Part shown: one piece after another, positions 42,230-53,610 of the stretch
Numbering within the stretch: position 1 is the first letter of the stretch
Layout of the letters: each line of letters starts with the position of its first letter
Program-made: the position numbers and the translations under genes
Assembly (NCBI GenBank): GCA_030847615.1
Contig: JAUMIR010000014.1
Location: 14,732,501-14,796,500 of the forward strand
Source of the DNA: Gambelia wislizenii
Lineage: Eukaryota > Chordata > Lepidosauria > Squamata > Crotaphytidae
Direction: 5' to 3'
Length of the DNA stretch: 64,000 nucleotides
The notes under the pieces: model-generated
What the model was told of the DNA's origin: nothing
The model's input: only the letters and a program-made list of their open reading frames with translations
The model's database searches: none

Positions 42230-43540
42230 GGTCTTGGAGGACAGTGTGGGTGGATGGCAGGCTCAAATGGCAGCAGCTCTCTCCAAGGACCTGTGGTTTC
42301 TATCTCACCAAGGGGAGGTAGTTCTACGAGGAGGTTTGGCTTGGAAGGGAGAACGCCTGTATGTTCCAGAGGCTATAAAAACTGCCATCCTTAAACAGTG
42401 CCATGATGTGAAGAGTGCAGGTCATTTTGGGTATGTGAAAATGTTTCACTTAACACGGTGGCAATTCTGGTGGCCCAAAATGCGGAAGGGGGTAGAGGAG
42501 TATGTAAAGGTGTGTCACATATGTGTGGTGGCAAAAAGAGGCAGGGGAAAACCAAAAGGCTTATTGCTACCATTACCTACCCCCACTAAACCATGGGAAG
42601 TCATTAGTATGGACTTCATTGTTGAGTTGCCAGAAAATAAGAAAAAGACTGTTATTTGGGTTGTGACTGACTTGTTTTCCAAGCAAGCGCACTTTGTGGC
42701 ATGCAAGAAACTCCCGACAGCCTCCCAGCTAGCCAAACTGTTTGTGCATCACATCTATAGGCTACATGGAGTTCCTGCTAAGATCATTTCAGATCGGGGA
42801 GCTCAATTCACCTCCCAATTCTGGAAGGCATTCACAAAATTGTTGGGGATTGAGTTGGGGTTAAGCAGCTCCCATTATCTACAAAGTGATGGCCAAAGTG
42901 AATGTGTGAATCAGCTTTTGGAACAGTATTTAAGGTGTTATGTCAACTTCTAGCAGTCTGATTGGGTTGACCATTTACTATTTGCTGAGGTAGTGTATAA
43001 CAACGCCATACACCAAAGCACGGGCTTGTCCCCTTTTAAAATTGTTTCAGGACAGGGCTTTAACCCTCTGCCTTTAGGAGAGGGGACCTCCAAGGACCCG
43101 GTCCCGGTGACCCAGTGGAGTTCACTAATTAAGGATGCATGGTCGAGAGTTGTGTCAGCCCTGGTCTTTGCAAAAGCTCGTTATAAAGAGTATGCCAACA
43201 AAAAGCGGGACCCTACCCCACAGTATTCCATGGGGGACTTGGTTTTTCTATCCACCAAATTCCTAAAGAGCCTGCAGCCCTCGAAAAAGTTGGGACCTAA
43301 GTACATTGGACCTTTCCCTATTGTTAGGGAAATTAACTCTGTGGCTTTCGAACTATCATTGCCCAAGCTGTATTGTAACGTCCACCCTATGTTTCATTCT
43401 AGTTTGCTCAAGCCGCCGTGCCCTTCAGATCGACATCATCAAGATCCTGAGCCATCACCCCGCCCTATCCTGGTTGACAAAGATCAACACTTTGAGATTT
43501 CTGATGTGCTGGACTCTCAGGTGCACAGGGAGGGGGGTTG
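42230..43540 (+). pseudogene. Chromovirus integrase, one internal stop
   Basis: Integrase joins element cDNA to the target. Zinc-binding HHCC region: GHFGYVKMFHLTRWQFWWPK to CHICVVAKR. Core: VISMDFIVELP (first Asp), IISDRGAQFTSQFW (second Asp) and QSDGQSECVNQLLEQY (Glu). All three acidic residues are present. TAG at 42951 interrupts after the core; the frame resumes at 42993 (YNNAIHQSTGLSPFKIVSGQ) and reaches a KLGPKYIGPF..FELSLP tail ahead of the chromodomain. Confidence 0.87.
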
Positions 43541-43663
43541 CAGTATCTGGTTAAATGGAAACATTTGCCTATGGGTGATGCTGAGTGGGTTAATGTTGAA
43601 CACATAAACGCTCCGCGCTTATTACGAAAGTTCCATGCTCGCTTTCCTGATAAGCCCGGCTGA
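43541..43663 (+). pseudogene. Chromodomain at the integrase C-terminus, frameshifted
   Basis: After a frameshift in the G run at 43527-43535 the frame reads QYLVKWKHLPMGDAEWVNVE, then residues ending RFPDKPG and TGA at 43661. YLVKWK..W is the chromodomain aromatic signature that defines chromoviruses, in which it guides integration to marked chromatin. Confidence 0.82.
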
Positions 43664-43683
43664 GTTGGGAGGGGGGTTGCTCT

Positions 43684-43697
43684 TTGGGAGGGCGGTA
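43684..43697 (+). promoter_or_regulatory. Polypurine tract
   Basis: TTGGGAGGGCGGTA directly precedes the 3' LTR TG. It is the expected primer site for plus-strand DNA synthesis. Confidence 0.75.
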
Positions 43698-44061
43698 TGT
43701 CAGGCTCATCCCTGAATTCTGGGCATTAGAGTAGACTCCGTGGAAGATCTTGACATGAGGTTGGTAAAAGGCTTTGGCCTGTTTTCCTTGCCTGGGCCTC
43801 TCAGCCTTTGGGTGGGTGCCAGCCCGCCCTTTGTGGGCCTGGGAACGCTGTTCTCCAAAGCAGCCCAAGGTCATAGCACTTGGAGCTGTCTTGCTGCTCA
43901 CGAATCTCCCTGCATGCCATTCTCACGCTGCAAGGGTTTATCTGGGAATTGTGTTAGGTTGTGTTTAGTCTCGGCTTTGCCTATGTTCCTGCTACACATA
44001 TCCTTGCTTAATAAAGAATTCTTATTGAGTAAATGTGAGTGTGTGTTCCTGGTACATCACA
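43698..44061 (+). repeat. Chromovirus 3' LTR
   Basis: Starts TGTCAGGCTC and ends GGTACATCACA, followed by the AAGCC duplication. It is uninterrupted and shows the pre-insertion state of the site occupied by the DIRS element in the 5' LTR. AATAAA is at about 44009. Confidence 0.95.
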
Positions 44062-44186
44062 AAGCCTTCCTGCATATACTGATGGGTGAGATGTTCTAAG
44101 ACAGTGTTAAACTTGAGTTTGCTCTTCTTTGCATAAGAAAATATTGGGTATTTACAGTAATAAAGTACAGTTACTAAGACTGTGGA

Positions 44187-44376
44187 GCCAGCATGGTATA
44201 GTGATTTGAATGCTGGACTATGACTCTGGAGACCAGGTTTTGAATCCCAGCTCAGCCATGAAAACCCACCAGGTGACCTTGGGCAAGCCACACACACCGC
44301 CTCAGAAAAACCCATGATTGGGTACCTTAGGGGTCACCATAAGTCAGAAATGTCTTGAAGGTACATAACAACAACG
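44187..44376 (+). repeat. Sauria-type tRNA SINE
   Basis: Complete head, body and tail: GAGCCAGCATGGTATAGTG, TTTTGAATCCCAGCTCAGCC, GGTGACCTTGGGCAAGCC and CACCATAAGTCAGAAATG, ending ACATAACAACAAC. Confidence 0.85.
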
Positions 44377-44379
44377 GAT

Positions 44380-44580
44380 ACATCTACACTGTAGAAATAA
44401 TGCAATTTGACCCCACTTTAACTGCCCTGGCTCCATCCTACAGAATCCTGGGATTTGTAGTTTTACAAGGTCTTTAGTCTTCTCTGACAAGGAGTGCAAA
44501 AGCCTTCTGTTTGCTTGTGTTCTGCTCAATTGCCAGAATTCTAGTCCTCAAACCTATTACAGTGTAACAAATCCCTCAAA
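44380..44580. mobile_element. MITE (squamate, probably hAT-type)
   Basis: CATCTACACTGTAGAAATAATGC, CTTTAACTGCCCTGGCTCC and AATCCTGGGATTTGTAGTTTT are conserved words of a frequent MITE also at 2720, 11870 and 53365. The right end is diverged. It directly follows the SINE tail. Confidence 0.55.
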
Positions 44581-44961
44581 TGAGCAATTGTGGCTAGGTC
44601 TGTCAGAAATAACTGCAGTTATTTCCACTATTATTTGCAGTTCTACTTTACCTTTCCAAGTCAACTCCACTACTCCATGGCTGCTTTCAATAGTTTCAGT
44701 CTTCTCATTCTAGTTATTAGTCCTCCTCAAAAAAGTTTTTTAAATGTGAAAGCACATCCTGAACCTGAAAAACTTACCTCATCATATTGACCAGCAACAC
44801 AAACCTTTAAAGTTACGTATGTAACAAGAAAATGTATTGTTGAGATCCCACATCGAGGAGACAGAGGGTACATTTGCATTTTCAGAGTTTTGCTATGGTT
44901 GCACAAAACCGCCTCTATAATAAATTTTGATGTTATACAAACTAAACAAGAAGGCAAATAA

Positions 44962-45178
44962 AATCATAAAAGTCTGAAGAGACCTCACAGGCCATCTTGT
45001 CCATCCCTTTCAGTGCAGAAATCTATGGCTAAAGCACCCCAGAAAGATGGCCACCCAACCCCTGTTCAAAGACCTCCAATGAAGAGGAATTCACCACCCT
45101 TCAAGGTACCCCAGTCTATTCCTCTTTTGAACAGTTCTTACCATCAAGACACTTCCTAATGTTTAGGTGGAATTTTTT
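44962..45178 (-). mobile_element. CR1 LINE 3' fragment, minus strand, diverged
   Basis: The plus strand reads ATCATAAAAGTC then CCTGTTCAAAGACCTCC and CTTCCTAATGTTTAGGTGG, the complement of the CR1 ORF2 C-terminus. The divergence is greater than in the other CR1 copies. Confidence 0.65.
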
Positions 45179-45202
45179 TTTCTTGTACAGTGGGCCCTTC
45201 TG

Positions 45203-46017
45203 TCATGCCCTGCTTCAAGAACTTGGAAATGGACTCAGAGACTGAAGCAGTGGACATGCCAGGACCTGTTGAACCAGAGCAGAAGGATGTTCCAGAGCCA
45301 CAGGCTTCAGACACTGACAATAATTCAGTACCAGCTCTGCCCCTTCAGATACAGAGGACAACTTACCTATACCTACCTTCACAGCACATAGACAACAAAA
45401 GGAGGGCTTGAGGCAGTCTAAGTGTATTTATAGGAAGCAGCAATTAGTTAAGCAGCAGCTGTGTTAGTTGCTGTTCTATAAATACACAGCACTGCCCTCC
45501 AGGGGTTGTCGGAGATTATCTGACCTACCTGAGTACCCATCATGTTCCTGCTCACTGTGTTTGACCTGGACTCTGTATTGTTGCTGCTGCCGGTGCTGCT
45601 GGGGGGAAGTCGGCGAAGCGAAGGAAGTGGGAGAAGCGGAGGGCTTTCGCCCGGGCTGAGGAATGCTGCCACCGCCACCACCACTGCTGCTGCTGGGCAA
45701 TGGGTAAGGGAGAGGAGCCACCACCCCTCTGCCGCCACTGCCACTGGAGCCCTCCTGGGGGAAAGGAGAAGGGAGGTGAGATCTCTGCTTCCTCTCTCCC
45801 TTCCCCCTTCACCCCCGCCATCAGCAACTGCAGATAACTGAATTCGCAGATGGTGAATCAGCAGATACAGAGGTGCTACTGTATATTGGACTTTGCTTGT
45901 GGACTTGTGTTTTGCTTGCTAGTAAAGTAAGTGTCCGACTTCATGCTGCCTTGATTCCTTTGCCTGTAATTAGTTTGACTGCTGTGCCTCTGCTATCAGC
46001 TTTTGGCTGGTTGCCCA
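45203..46017 (+). repeat. Possible solo LTR with an embedded Tigger-like MITE
   Basis: Starts TGTCATGCCCTGCTTC; ends GGTTGCCCAGACA, with ordinary sequence after. It holds a self-complementary stretch (GTATTTATAGGAAGC and GTTCTATAAATAC, 45425-45485) and the right half of a Tigger-like MITE up to 45881. No target duplication or internal region was found, so the LTR call is weak. Confidence 0.3.
45590..45881. mobile_element. Tigger-like MITE, right half, GC-rich interior
   Basis: Right terminus CAGCAGATACAGAGGTGCTACTG followed by TA, the same end as the MITE at 18689-19163; inner GATAACTGAATTCGCAGATGG and a GC-rich interior with GCCGCCACTGCC-type runs. The left terminus is missing. Confidence 0.6.
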
Positions 46018-46018
46018 G

Positions 46019-46252
46019 ACACCTCCATATCCATGGGTTCAATATCAGCAGATTTGGGCATCCATGGATAGTCACTGCATATCTAAAATGGCAGTGCCCA
46101 TACCTAAAATGGTACTGCCATATACCTAAAATGCTGGTGCCCATACATAAAATAGCCACTGCCATTCATTAATATGGGATTCTACCAGCCGTGGGTTTTG
46201 CTATCTGCAGGGGGTTCTGGAACTAACCCCCATGGATACAGAGGACCCATTG
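46019..46252. mobile_element. Tigger-like MITE with short internal repeats
   Basis: Right end CATGGATACAGAGGACCCATTG followed by TA; left inner end CCATATCCATGGGTTC. The interior repeats CATACCTAAAATGG about every 22-25 bp three or four times. The left terminus proper is not clear. Confidence 0.6.
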
Positions 46253-47345
46253 TAATTTGAATCCAGTGGCTCTAGCATCACCTAGACACCTACATGCACA
46301 AAGTACATCATCTGCAATACGCATCCATCCACAACTCAAATGTCCATCCATATGCAATGTGCAACCATGAACAATGATGCCACATGCACAATTCTGCTTC
46401 TACAGCCTTGAACTGAATATGGCTGTACCACTTCAGACAAAAAGGTTGAACTATTTCCATAGGCAAACATGTGAAAGCTACATGGCTGTATGTCTACATT
46501 ACGTGTAGCCCCAGCATCTTTCCAAAGTCCATGCAGTTGAAACTTAATTCTCACCAACTTTTTGTTTGTTTGTTTCAAAGTTCTGGACTAGTTTAACAGT
46601 GACTAGCTTTAATTTGTTCTTATTGTTAACGCACTGGAGCTTTTGTTGCTGAAAAGGGCATCTATAAATAGAGAGATGAAAATTCACAGTGGGAGAAGCC
46701 AGCAAAGGGAGACAGGAAAAGAAAGAAAAAGAGGAATCAAAAGAATGAATTTGAAGTCTTGGAAAGTAGAATTTCTGAAAAGTTTCCAAATTACCACTAC
46801 TTCTTTTTTCTTTTCTTCCTTTTATAAATCAGGCTATTTTTTTTTAATTTGAGCATGCTTCTGTTTACCAAATTTAATGATGCCTTGTGTTGTAATAAAC
46901 ACAGGGTCTAGGGGGTTTTCTCTTCCATACAGACATCAAGAAAATTCATTTCCATCCTATTCTTGGAGCATGCTCCATTTGGGTTGCCATTCCGGGATTG
47001 GATTAGCACATATGAGAGTGGGGAATTGCAAACCACAGAGTGGATTATGGATTACTCTAGCATTCTAGCAGCAACTAGTAATTAATGTTCTGGATTTGCC
47101 CCAAACATGTGTGCCAAAAAGTTTACCATTTGTATCGACAGATAGTTTGCTTTGGAAAGACGCATATGCTTTTGTTTCTTGACCCCTCACAGGGAGTGAC
47201 ACAATTTTGAAATGCTTCATCATAAAACTAGAATCTGATACGTCTGTTACCTCTACTACTGCTATCAAATATGCGGGTATTTCATTTCTTGGGAGAACCA
47301 CCCAAGAATTTCATCTGGATTGCTATGGGCTTTGGCTGAGATAAG
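46253..47345. other. No gene seen; unassigned DNA
   Basis: Contains a word-repetitive stretch at 46285-46395 (ATGCACA, CATCCAT) and ordinary AT-rich DNA. The open frames are short and without domains. Confidence 0.5.
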
Positions 47346-47348
47346 ATA

Positions 47349-47474
47349 TGCCAGCTTGGTATAGTGGTTTGAACATTGGACTACAACTCTAGAGACCAGG
47401 GTTTGAATCCCTGCTTGGCCATGAAAACCCACTGGGTGATCTTGGGCAAGTCACACATACTTGGCCCTCAGAAA
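47349..47474 (+). repeat. Sauria-type tRNA SINE, left part (split by CR1)
   Basis: Head and body to TTGGCCCTCAGAAAG. The tail resumes at 51019 (AAAACCCTGTGATAAGTTCACC to AAGGCACACAACAACA, ending near 51091). CR1 material of 3.5 kb lies between. Confidence 0.8.
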
Positions 47475-47570
47475 GTAGACCACAAGCTGAACATGAGCAA
47501 ACAGTGTGATGCAGCAGCTTAAAAAGCCAATGTGATTCTGGGCTGCATCAATAGGAGTATAGTTTTGTTT

Positions 47571-47700
47571 AGGGTGGGGAACCTTTGGCCTTCTAGATGT
47601 TTTGGACTTCAACTCCCACAAGTCATAGTTAGCATGGGTAGTGGTGTGGAATTATGGGAATTATAGTCTAAAACATTTAGAAGGCCAAAGTTTCCCCACT
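47571..47700. mobile_element. hAT-like MITE
   Basis: The termini AGGGTGGGGAACCTTTGGCC and GGCCAAAGTTTCCCCAC are inverted repeats, with inner GATGTTTTGGACTTCAACTCC and GAATTATAGTCTAAAACAT also complementary. This matches a MITE common in reptiles. An 8-bp duplication could not be confirmed. Confidence 0.65.
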
Positions 47701-47756
47701 TTTGGCAAGGGAAGTAATAGTGGCACTGTATTCTGCTTTAGCCCTGGAGTTTGTTA

Positions 47757-49886
47757 TACAGAGGAAAGGGGAAGCCAGGCATAGTCAGACATGCATTCTA
47801 GACTAAGAAAGCTGATTTCAGAAAACTTAGGGAATTACTGTGGGTGATCCCGTGGTCAGAAATACTGAAAGATAAAGGAATTCATGAAGGATGGGAGTTT
47901 CTAAAAAGTGAGATATTGAAGGCACAACTTCAAACAGATCCAATGAGGAGGAAAAGGGGGAGGTGCCTAAAAAAAACCAGGATGGATGTAAAAAAAACTC
48001 TTAACTGAACTAAAACTTAAAAGGGACATGTAAAAGAAATAGAAAAAGGAGGGAATCACCAAAGAAGAATTCAAACAAATAGCCAGCTCATGTAGGTGGG
48101 AAGTCAGAAAAGTCAAAGCTCAGCTGGAGCCCAGGCTTGCTAGCGAGGTTAAAAACAGTAAAAAGAGCTTTTTTGGGTATGTCCGTAGCAAAAGGAAGAA
48201 CAAGGAAATGGTAGGGCCCATGCATGGAGAAGATGGCAAAAAGTTAACAGGGGATAGAGAAAAGGCAGAACTACTTAACACTTTCTTTGCTTCAGTCTTC
48301 TCCTGAACATGGAACAGTGCTCACCCTGGGAGAAATACAGCACAAAATTGGTAAAGAGGCAATTCAGGAATACCTGGCCAGTATAAATGAGTTCAAGTCT
48401 TCAGGGCCAGATGAACTACATCCAAGGGTATTAAAAGAACTGTCAGAAGTAATTTCAGAACCGCTGTCAATAATCTTTGAGAATTCCTGGAGAACAGGAG
48501 AGGTCCCAGCAGACTGGAGGAGGGCAAATGTTGTTCCCATCTTTAAAAGGGGGAGAAAAGAAGACCCAAATAATTACCGCCCAGTCAGCCTGACATCAAT
48601 ATTAGGAAACATTCTAGAGCAGATCATTAAGCAGACAGTCTGTAACCACTTAGAAAGGAATGCCATGATCACAACATGGATTTCTCAAAAACAAGTAATG
48701 CCAGACTAATCTCATCTCTTTTTTTGATAGAGTTACAAACTTGATAGATGAAGGGAACGCAGTAGATGTAGTGTTTCTTAATTTCAGTAAGGCCTTTGAC
48801 AAAGTCCCACATGATATTCTTGCAAAAAAGTTAGTAACATGCAGGCTAGACAATGCAACTGTTAGGTGGATTTGTAATTGGTTGACTGACTGAAGCCAAA
48901 GGGTAGTCACTGATGGCTCCTCTTCATCCTGGAGAGAAGTGACCAGTGGGGTGCCACAGGGTTCTGTCCTGGGCCCAGTGCTGTTCAACATCTTTATCCA
49001 TGACTTGGGTGAGGGAATAGAGGGTATGCTTATCAAGTTTGCAGATGACACAAAATTAGGAGGGGTAGCTAATACCCCAGAGGACAGGATCAAAATCCAA
49101 AATGACCTCAACAAGTTAGAAAGCTGGGCCTATATTAACAAAATGAATTTCAACAGGGAGAAATGTAAGATTCTACACTTGGGCACTAAAAATGAAATGC
49201 ACAGATATAGGATGGGTGACACCTGGCCTGAGGGCAGTACATGCAAAAAGGATCTTGGAGTCTTAGTGGACCACAAGCTGAACATGGGTCAGTAGTGAGT
49301 TGTGGCAGCTAAAAAAGCCAATGCAATTCTAGGCTGCATCAAATAGGAATATAGTGTCTAGATCAGCGGAAGTAATAGTGCCACTCTATTCTGCTTTGGT
49401 CAGACCTCACCTTGTATACTGTGTCCAGTTCTGCAATTCAAGGAGGACATTGACAAGCTGGAATATGTCCAGAAGAGGTGATCAAAATGGTGGGAGGTCT
49501 GGAAGCTGTGCATGTTTATCTTGGAAGCTTGGGGAAGAGAAGGCTAAGAGGGGACATGATAGCTATGTTTAAATATTTGAAGGGAGGTCATACTGAGGAT
49601 GGAGCAAGCTTGTTTTCTGCTGCTGCAGAGACTAGAACACGGAGCAATGGGTTCAAACTACAAGAAAAGAGATTCCACCTAAACATTAGGAAGAACTTCC
49701 TGACAGTAAGAGCTGTTCAGAAGTGGAATACACTGCCTGGGAGTGTGGTGGAGTCTCCTTCTTTGGAGGTTTTTAAACAGAGGTTGGATGGCCATATGTC
49801 GGGAATGATTTGATTGTGCATGGCAGGGGGCTGGACTGGATGACCCTTGAGGTCTCTTCCAATTCTTTGATTCTATGCTTCTAGTC
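47757..49886 (+). pseudogene. CR1 ORF2 (linker, RT, C-terminus), broken
   Basis: Begins in the region before RT ([30 protein letters not shown]). RT motifs are spread over frames: SSGPDELHPRVLKEL and NYRPVSLTSILGN (to 48709), then FSKAFDKVPHDIL and TSGVPQGSVLGPVLFNIFIH with KFADDTKLGG (48939-49295), so the FADD motif is retained. Several frameshifts and stops disable it. The C-terminal part is open 49478-49813 and the 3' end carries TTGATTCTATG. It lacks about 8 bp at 49430 and about 35 bp near 49505 relative to the copies at 4990 and 8258. Confidence 0.82.
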
Positions 49887-49909
49887 AGACCTCACTGTAG
49901 TATGTGGGG

Positions 49910-50545
49910 AAATAATCATTGTAATGTAAAAGCAATCTTGTGTACCTCATTCACAATCTTAGATAAGTCTAGGGTTTTTCCCTGCATGCATTTGTTCTCC
50001 CAAAATTCCCTTTCTCTTATTTCACTGGGCACTTCCAGCCAACTGGAAGTGCTGGGTCATTCAACACATGACCTAATTTGAATTTTATTGCTTTTGTGTA
50101 ACTCTCCCTTCTAAGTCTGACTCTCCATGAGGATGGAGGTATTTTAGCCATCTTAAGTTTTCTGAAACAATGCCATGATGTTTCACCATGCAGCCTTCTA
50201 TCGTTGTGGGCTGGTCTTTCCTACCCTATTCTTAGTCAGTTTAGGAACCTCTTTTCAAGTTTGTTTTAGTATGTAGATTGAGATTGATATACCTTCAGTA
50301 AACTTTGATTTGCATTTTAAACTGACTCCTTTGTTTTTGTAATGAGTCTAATTTAACTGGGGGATCCCAGACCTCTGATGATAATTGAGGTTAAGTCTGC
50401 TTCCTAAGTGCATTCTGCATGAACACGAAGTCAAAAGTGACTGAATGATTTTAACTCTTTTTAAAAGGAAATAATCCTTGTTGTTTTTAAAAGGACTAGA
50501 TCCTGGAATTTTTTAATACAATTTTATTTTTAGACTCATTACCTT
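49910..50545. other. No gene seen; unassigned DNA between CR1 pieces
   Basis: AT-rich sequence with no recognisable ORF, SINE or terminal repeat. It lies between two CR1 segments and may be an inserted element of unknown type. Confidence 0.45.
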
Positions 50546-50549
50546 CCCA

Positions 50550-51018
50550 CACTCACCTTGTATACTGTGTCCAGTTCTGCAATTCAAGGAGGACATTGAC
50601 AAGCTGGAATATGTCCAGAAGAGGGTGATCAAAATGGTGGGAGATCTGGAAGCTGGGAATGTTTAGCTTGGGGAAGAGAAGGTTAAGAGGGGACATGATA
50701 GCCATGTTTAAATATTTGAAGCGATGCCATACTGAGGATGGAGCAAGCTGGTTTTCTGCTGCTCCAGAGACAAGGACACAGAGCAATGGACTCAAACTAC
50801 AGGAAAAGAGATTCCTCCTCAATGTTAGAAGGAACTTCCTGAGAGTAAGAGCTGTTCAGCAGTGGAATGGGCTGCCTCAGAGTGTGGTAGAGTCTCCTTT
50901 GGAGGTTTTTAAACAGGGACTAGATGGCCATCTGTCGGGAGTGCTTTGATTGGGTATTTCTGCATGGCAGAACTGACTAGATGGCCTTTATGGCCTCTTC
51001 CAACTCTATGATTCTATG
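50550..51018 (+). pseudogene. CR1 ORF2 C-terminal fragment
   Basis: Open 50659-50949: [37 protein letters not shown] and FLRVRAVQQWNGLPQS. It shares the two deletions seen at 49430 and 49505, so it belongs to the same subfamily as the larger copy next to it. The 3' end has GATTCTATG. Confidence 0.8.
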
Positions 51019-51091
51019 AAAACCCTGTGATAAGTTCACCTTAGTTTCACCATAAATCAGAAATGACTTGAAGGCACACAACAACAAGAAC

Positions 51092-52185
51092 AAACAATGG
51101 CTGAGATCCTGCATCATGGTTGCATGTGTAAATTTCTGTATTGTGCTACATTACTGGGAATATGTTCCAACTCCCACATATCAAAGATATTCTTATAAGC
51201 TGAATGCTATATTATTATGTTTTGGTTTACTTTGTTTGTAGACAATGATGTAAAAAAAACTGATTGTAGTCCATTTGAGATAACAATGTTGGAAAGACCT
51301 TAATTATTCTTGCTGTGTTTTTGCAACAAAAGAATAAGATATGTACTACTGGGCTGCGAACAAGCATGGGTGAAATGGATGAGAAAGCTGGCATTCCATT
51401 GGCCTTGGATTAAGTGTGAGAATCAACACAGACTGAATAATCTTTTATCACCTACCATTTTAAGCACTAAATGAGGATTTAATTGTGGAACAGCTTTATT
51501 ACTTGTATTACCTGTGGACATATCAGAATATAAGAAGTGTGACACAGTATAGGTTATATGGTAGTGTTCATGTCCAGATCAATTGCCTCTATAATGTTTC
51601 TATGAATAGACAATACTCAAATATGATTGTATTGTTATAATTTACTCCTTTGTGGCTTATTGGTTCATTTGTGTACATTTCTATTTCTGGGGTTTGTTAT
51701 CTGTTGTATGAAACCTTGTAGAAGCCTTGAGACTGGACTTGTTTTCCCCTGCCAGTTTCTGTTGACTATAAGTGTGCTCACTGGGCACTCACTAGCCTTA
51801 AACAGACACAAACAAATGCAGAACCAAATGCACAACTGATTACACAACCCAATGTGTAACCCAATGCCCATCTGTATATACAATTGCATTGCATACATAA
51901 TGATGTTTCTGCAACTTTGAACTGCATGCTGATGTTCTTCATTGGACAAACATGTCTAACTGTCAGGACTCTGGCATGGGCTCTATATAGATAGTTAGCT
52001 CAAATGTACTGTTGCTGCTAGGCTGTAGTTAGCATGCCAGGCCTTGTCATGAGTAGAGAGCATGCTGGGAGCTAGGATGCTGGGTTAGAGCTGTTGAGTG
52101 TGCTGTCTGTTGTTGGACTGTTCAAGGCCCTCTGGCCAATTACGTTTTGGGAAAGTGCAGAGGGAAGTTGGGAGGATGTTACAGC
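51092..52185. other. No gene seen; includes a degenerate minisatellite
   Basis: No gene is supported. At 51797-51895 words such as AACCAAATGCACAAC and AACCCAATGCCCATC recur about every 20 bp. They are partly the inverse complement of the unit at 6117. The rest is unassigned. Confidence 0.5.
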
Positions 52186-52945
52186 ATGAATCATAGAATT
52201 GTAGAGTTGGAAGAGACCACAGGGGCCATCCAGTCCAACCCCCTGCCACGCAGGAATCACAATCAAAGCATCCCTGACGGATGGCCATCCAGCCTCTGTT
52301 TAAAGACCTCCAAGGAAGGAGACCCCACCAGGCTCTGAGGGAGTGTGTTCCACTGCCGAACAGCTCTTACAGTCAGAAAGTTCCTCCTAATGTTGAGGTG
52401 GAATCTCTGTTCCTGGAGCTTGCATCCATTGCTCCGTGTTCCAGTCTCTGGAGCAACAGAAAACAAGCTTGCTCCATCCTCAATGTGAAACCCCTTCAAA
52501 TACTTAAACAGGGCTATCATATCGCCCCTTAACCGTCTTTTTTCCAGGCTAAACATACCCAGCTCCGTAAGTTTTTCCTCATAAGACATGGTTTCCAGAC
52601 CTTTCACCATTTTAGTCGCCCTCCTCTGGACACGCTCCAATTTGTCAATATCCTTCTTGAATTGTGGTGCCCAGAATTGGACACAGTATTCTAGGTGAGG
52701 TCCGACCAAGGCAGAATAGAGTGGCACTATTACTTCCCTTGATCTAGACACTATACTTCTATTGATACAGCCCAAAATCGCATTGGCCTTTTTATCTGCC
52801 GCACTGCACTGTTGATTCATGTTCAACTTGTGGTCTACTAGGACTCCTAGATCCCTTTCGCACGTAGTCTCATTCAGCCAGGTCTCCCCCATCCTATATC
52901 TATGCATTACGTTTTTCCGCCCCTAAGTTACATTTCTCCGTATTG
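52186..52945 (-). mobile_element. CR1 LINE 3' fragment, minus strand
   Basis: The plus strand starts at the inverted 3' end (ATCATAGAATTGTAGAG) and runs back through ORF2 to a truncation near 52945. It is very similar to the copies at 4990 and 8258. Confidence 0.9.
52263..52907 (-). pseudogene. CR1 ORF2 C-terminal fragment (214 codons open)
   Basis: Open on the minus strand: [77 protein letters not shown] and VRAVRQWNTLPQSLVG. There is no RT palm, since the copy is truncated downstream of FADD. The open frame suggests a relatively young copy. Confidence 0.87.
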
Positions 52946-53261
52946 AATTTCATGGAATGCTCTCATGAGCACTACAGGTGTGGGTCATGTACTTGAAACT
53001 TAGCTTTCCTATTATCTTCTGAATTCTAGCGTGGAATGCCAGAACTGTCTATGCAATGAACCTGAATGCTTCTATTCCTGATCCAGTAAACCATTTATGA
53101 TCAATGGATATTGTCTCAGCATGCGAGCATTCGCACAGTCATCACACTAACCACTTACAAAGGGGAACTTACACATGTGTAAGACCCAAACAAATGTTAC
53201 TTTGGAATGAATTGGGGAAGTGGGGTCAGGAGTAAAAGAGATAATGGAAAGCAAAGCAAAG

Positions 53262-53350
53262 GAAACTGCCTTATACCACATCAGACCCTTGGTCCATCTA
53301 GCATGCTATTGTTGGCAGCAACTATCCAAGGTTTCAAAACATTCCAGAGG
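53262..53350. repeat. Common squamate repeat fragment, unclassified
   Basis: GAAACTGCCTTATACCACATC, AGACCCTTGGTCCATCTAGC and GGCAGCAACTATCC follow the order of a repeat I recognise as frequent in reptile genomes, but I cannot name the family with confidence. Confidence 0.45.
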
Positions 53351-53364
53351 AGGAAGCCATGTAA

Positions 53365-53610
53365 AGTATCCACACTACACAAGTATAGTGCTTTCATACC
53401 ACTTTAACAGCAATGGCTCCATCCTTGGAATCCTGGGATTTGTAATTTGGTGAGGTGCTTAGAATTCTCAAACAGAGAGCTCTAATGCTGTAGTTCAGGA
53501 AAGTGTACAGGAGGATTCTAAGTCCCTCATCAAAGAATAAATCCAAGAATTCGGTAGGATGGAGCCATGAAAGTTAATGTGTGCAATGAGCATACTTTGT
53601 AGTATGGATG
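53365..53610. mobile_element. MITE (squamate, probably hAT-type)
   Basis: CATACCACTTTAACAGCAATGG, AATCCTGGGATTTGTAATTTGG and GTGCTTAGAATTCTC on the left; CTAATGCTGTAGTTCAGG and GGATGGAGCCATGAAAGTTAA on the right. The two ends are complementary. Confidence 0.6.

Larger units (their letters stand above)
32120..44061 (+). mobile_element. Chromovirus (Tf1/sushi-type Gypsy LTR retrotransposon), 5' LTR split by a DIRS element
   Basis: Flanked by AAGCC on both sides (32115-32119 and 44062-44066). Without the 6.0-kb DIRS insertion the element is about 5.9 kb: LTR (365 bp), gag with a CCHC knuckle, protease, RT, RNase H, integrase, a C-terminal chromodomain, a polypurine tract and the second LTR. Domain order and the chromodomain place it with chromoviruses; an 11-nt self-complementary primer site supports the Tf1/sushi branch. 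Coding regions carry several stops and frameshifts. The LTRs differ at roughly 13 of about 364 positions by my hand count. Confidence 0.92.
47475..51018 (+). mobile_element. Nested CR1 copies inside a Sauria SINE
   Basis: The outer CR1 starts at GTAGACCACAAGCTGAACATG. It is cut by a MITE (47571-47700) and then, near 47745, by a longer CR1 (47757-49886). A few outer bases follow (GTCAGACCTCACTGTAG at 49887). After 640 bp of unassigned DNA, a CR1 3' end runs 50550-51018 to ATTCTATG. Whether the last piece belongs to the outer copy or is independent is not certain. Confidence 0.65.

Noticed and set aside
32120..44061. Endogenous retrovirus
   Set aside because: No envelope-like ORF, a chromodomain after integrase and a 5-bp duplication fit a Gypsy chromovirus. 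The size between the LTRs leaves no room for env.
53207..53453. Short overlapping ORFs as host exons
   Set aside because: They coincide with interspersed repeat sequence and show no conserved domain or consensus splice sites.
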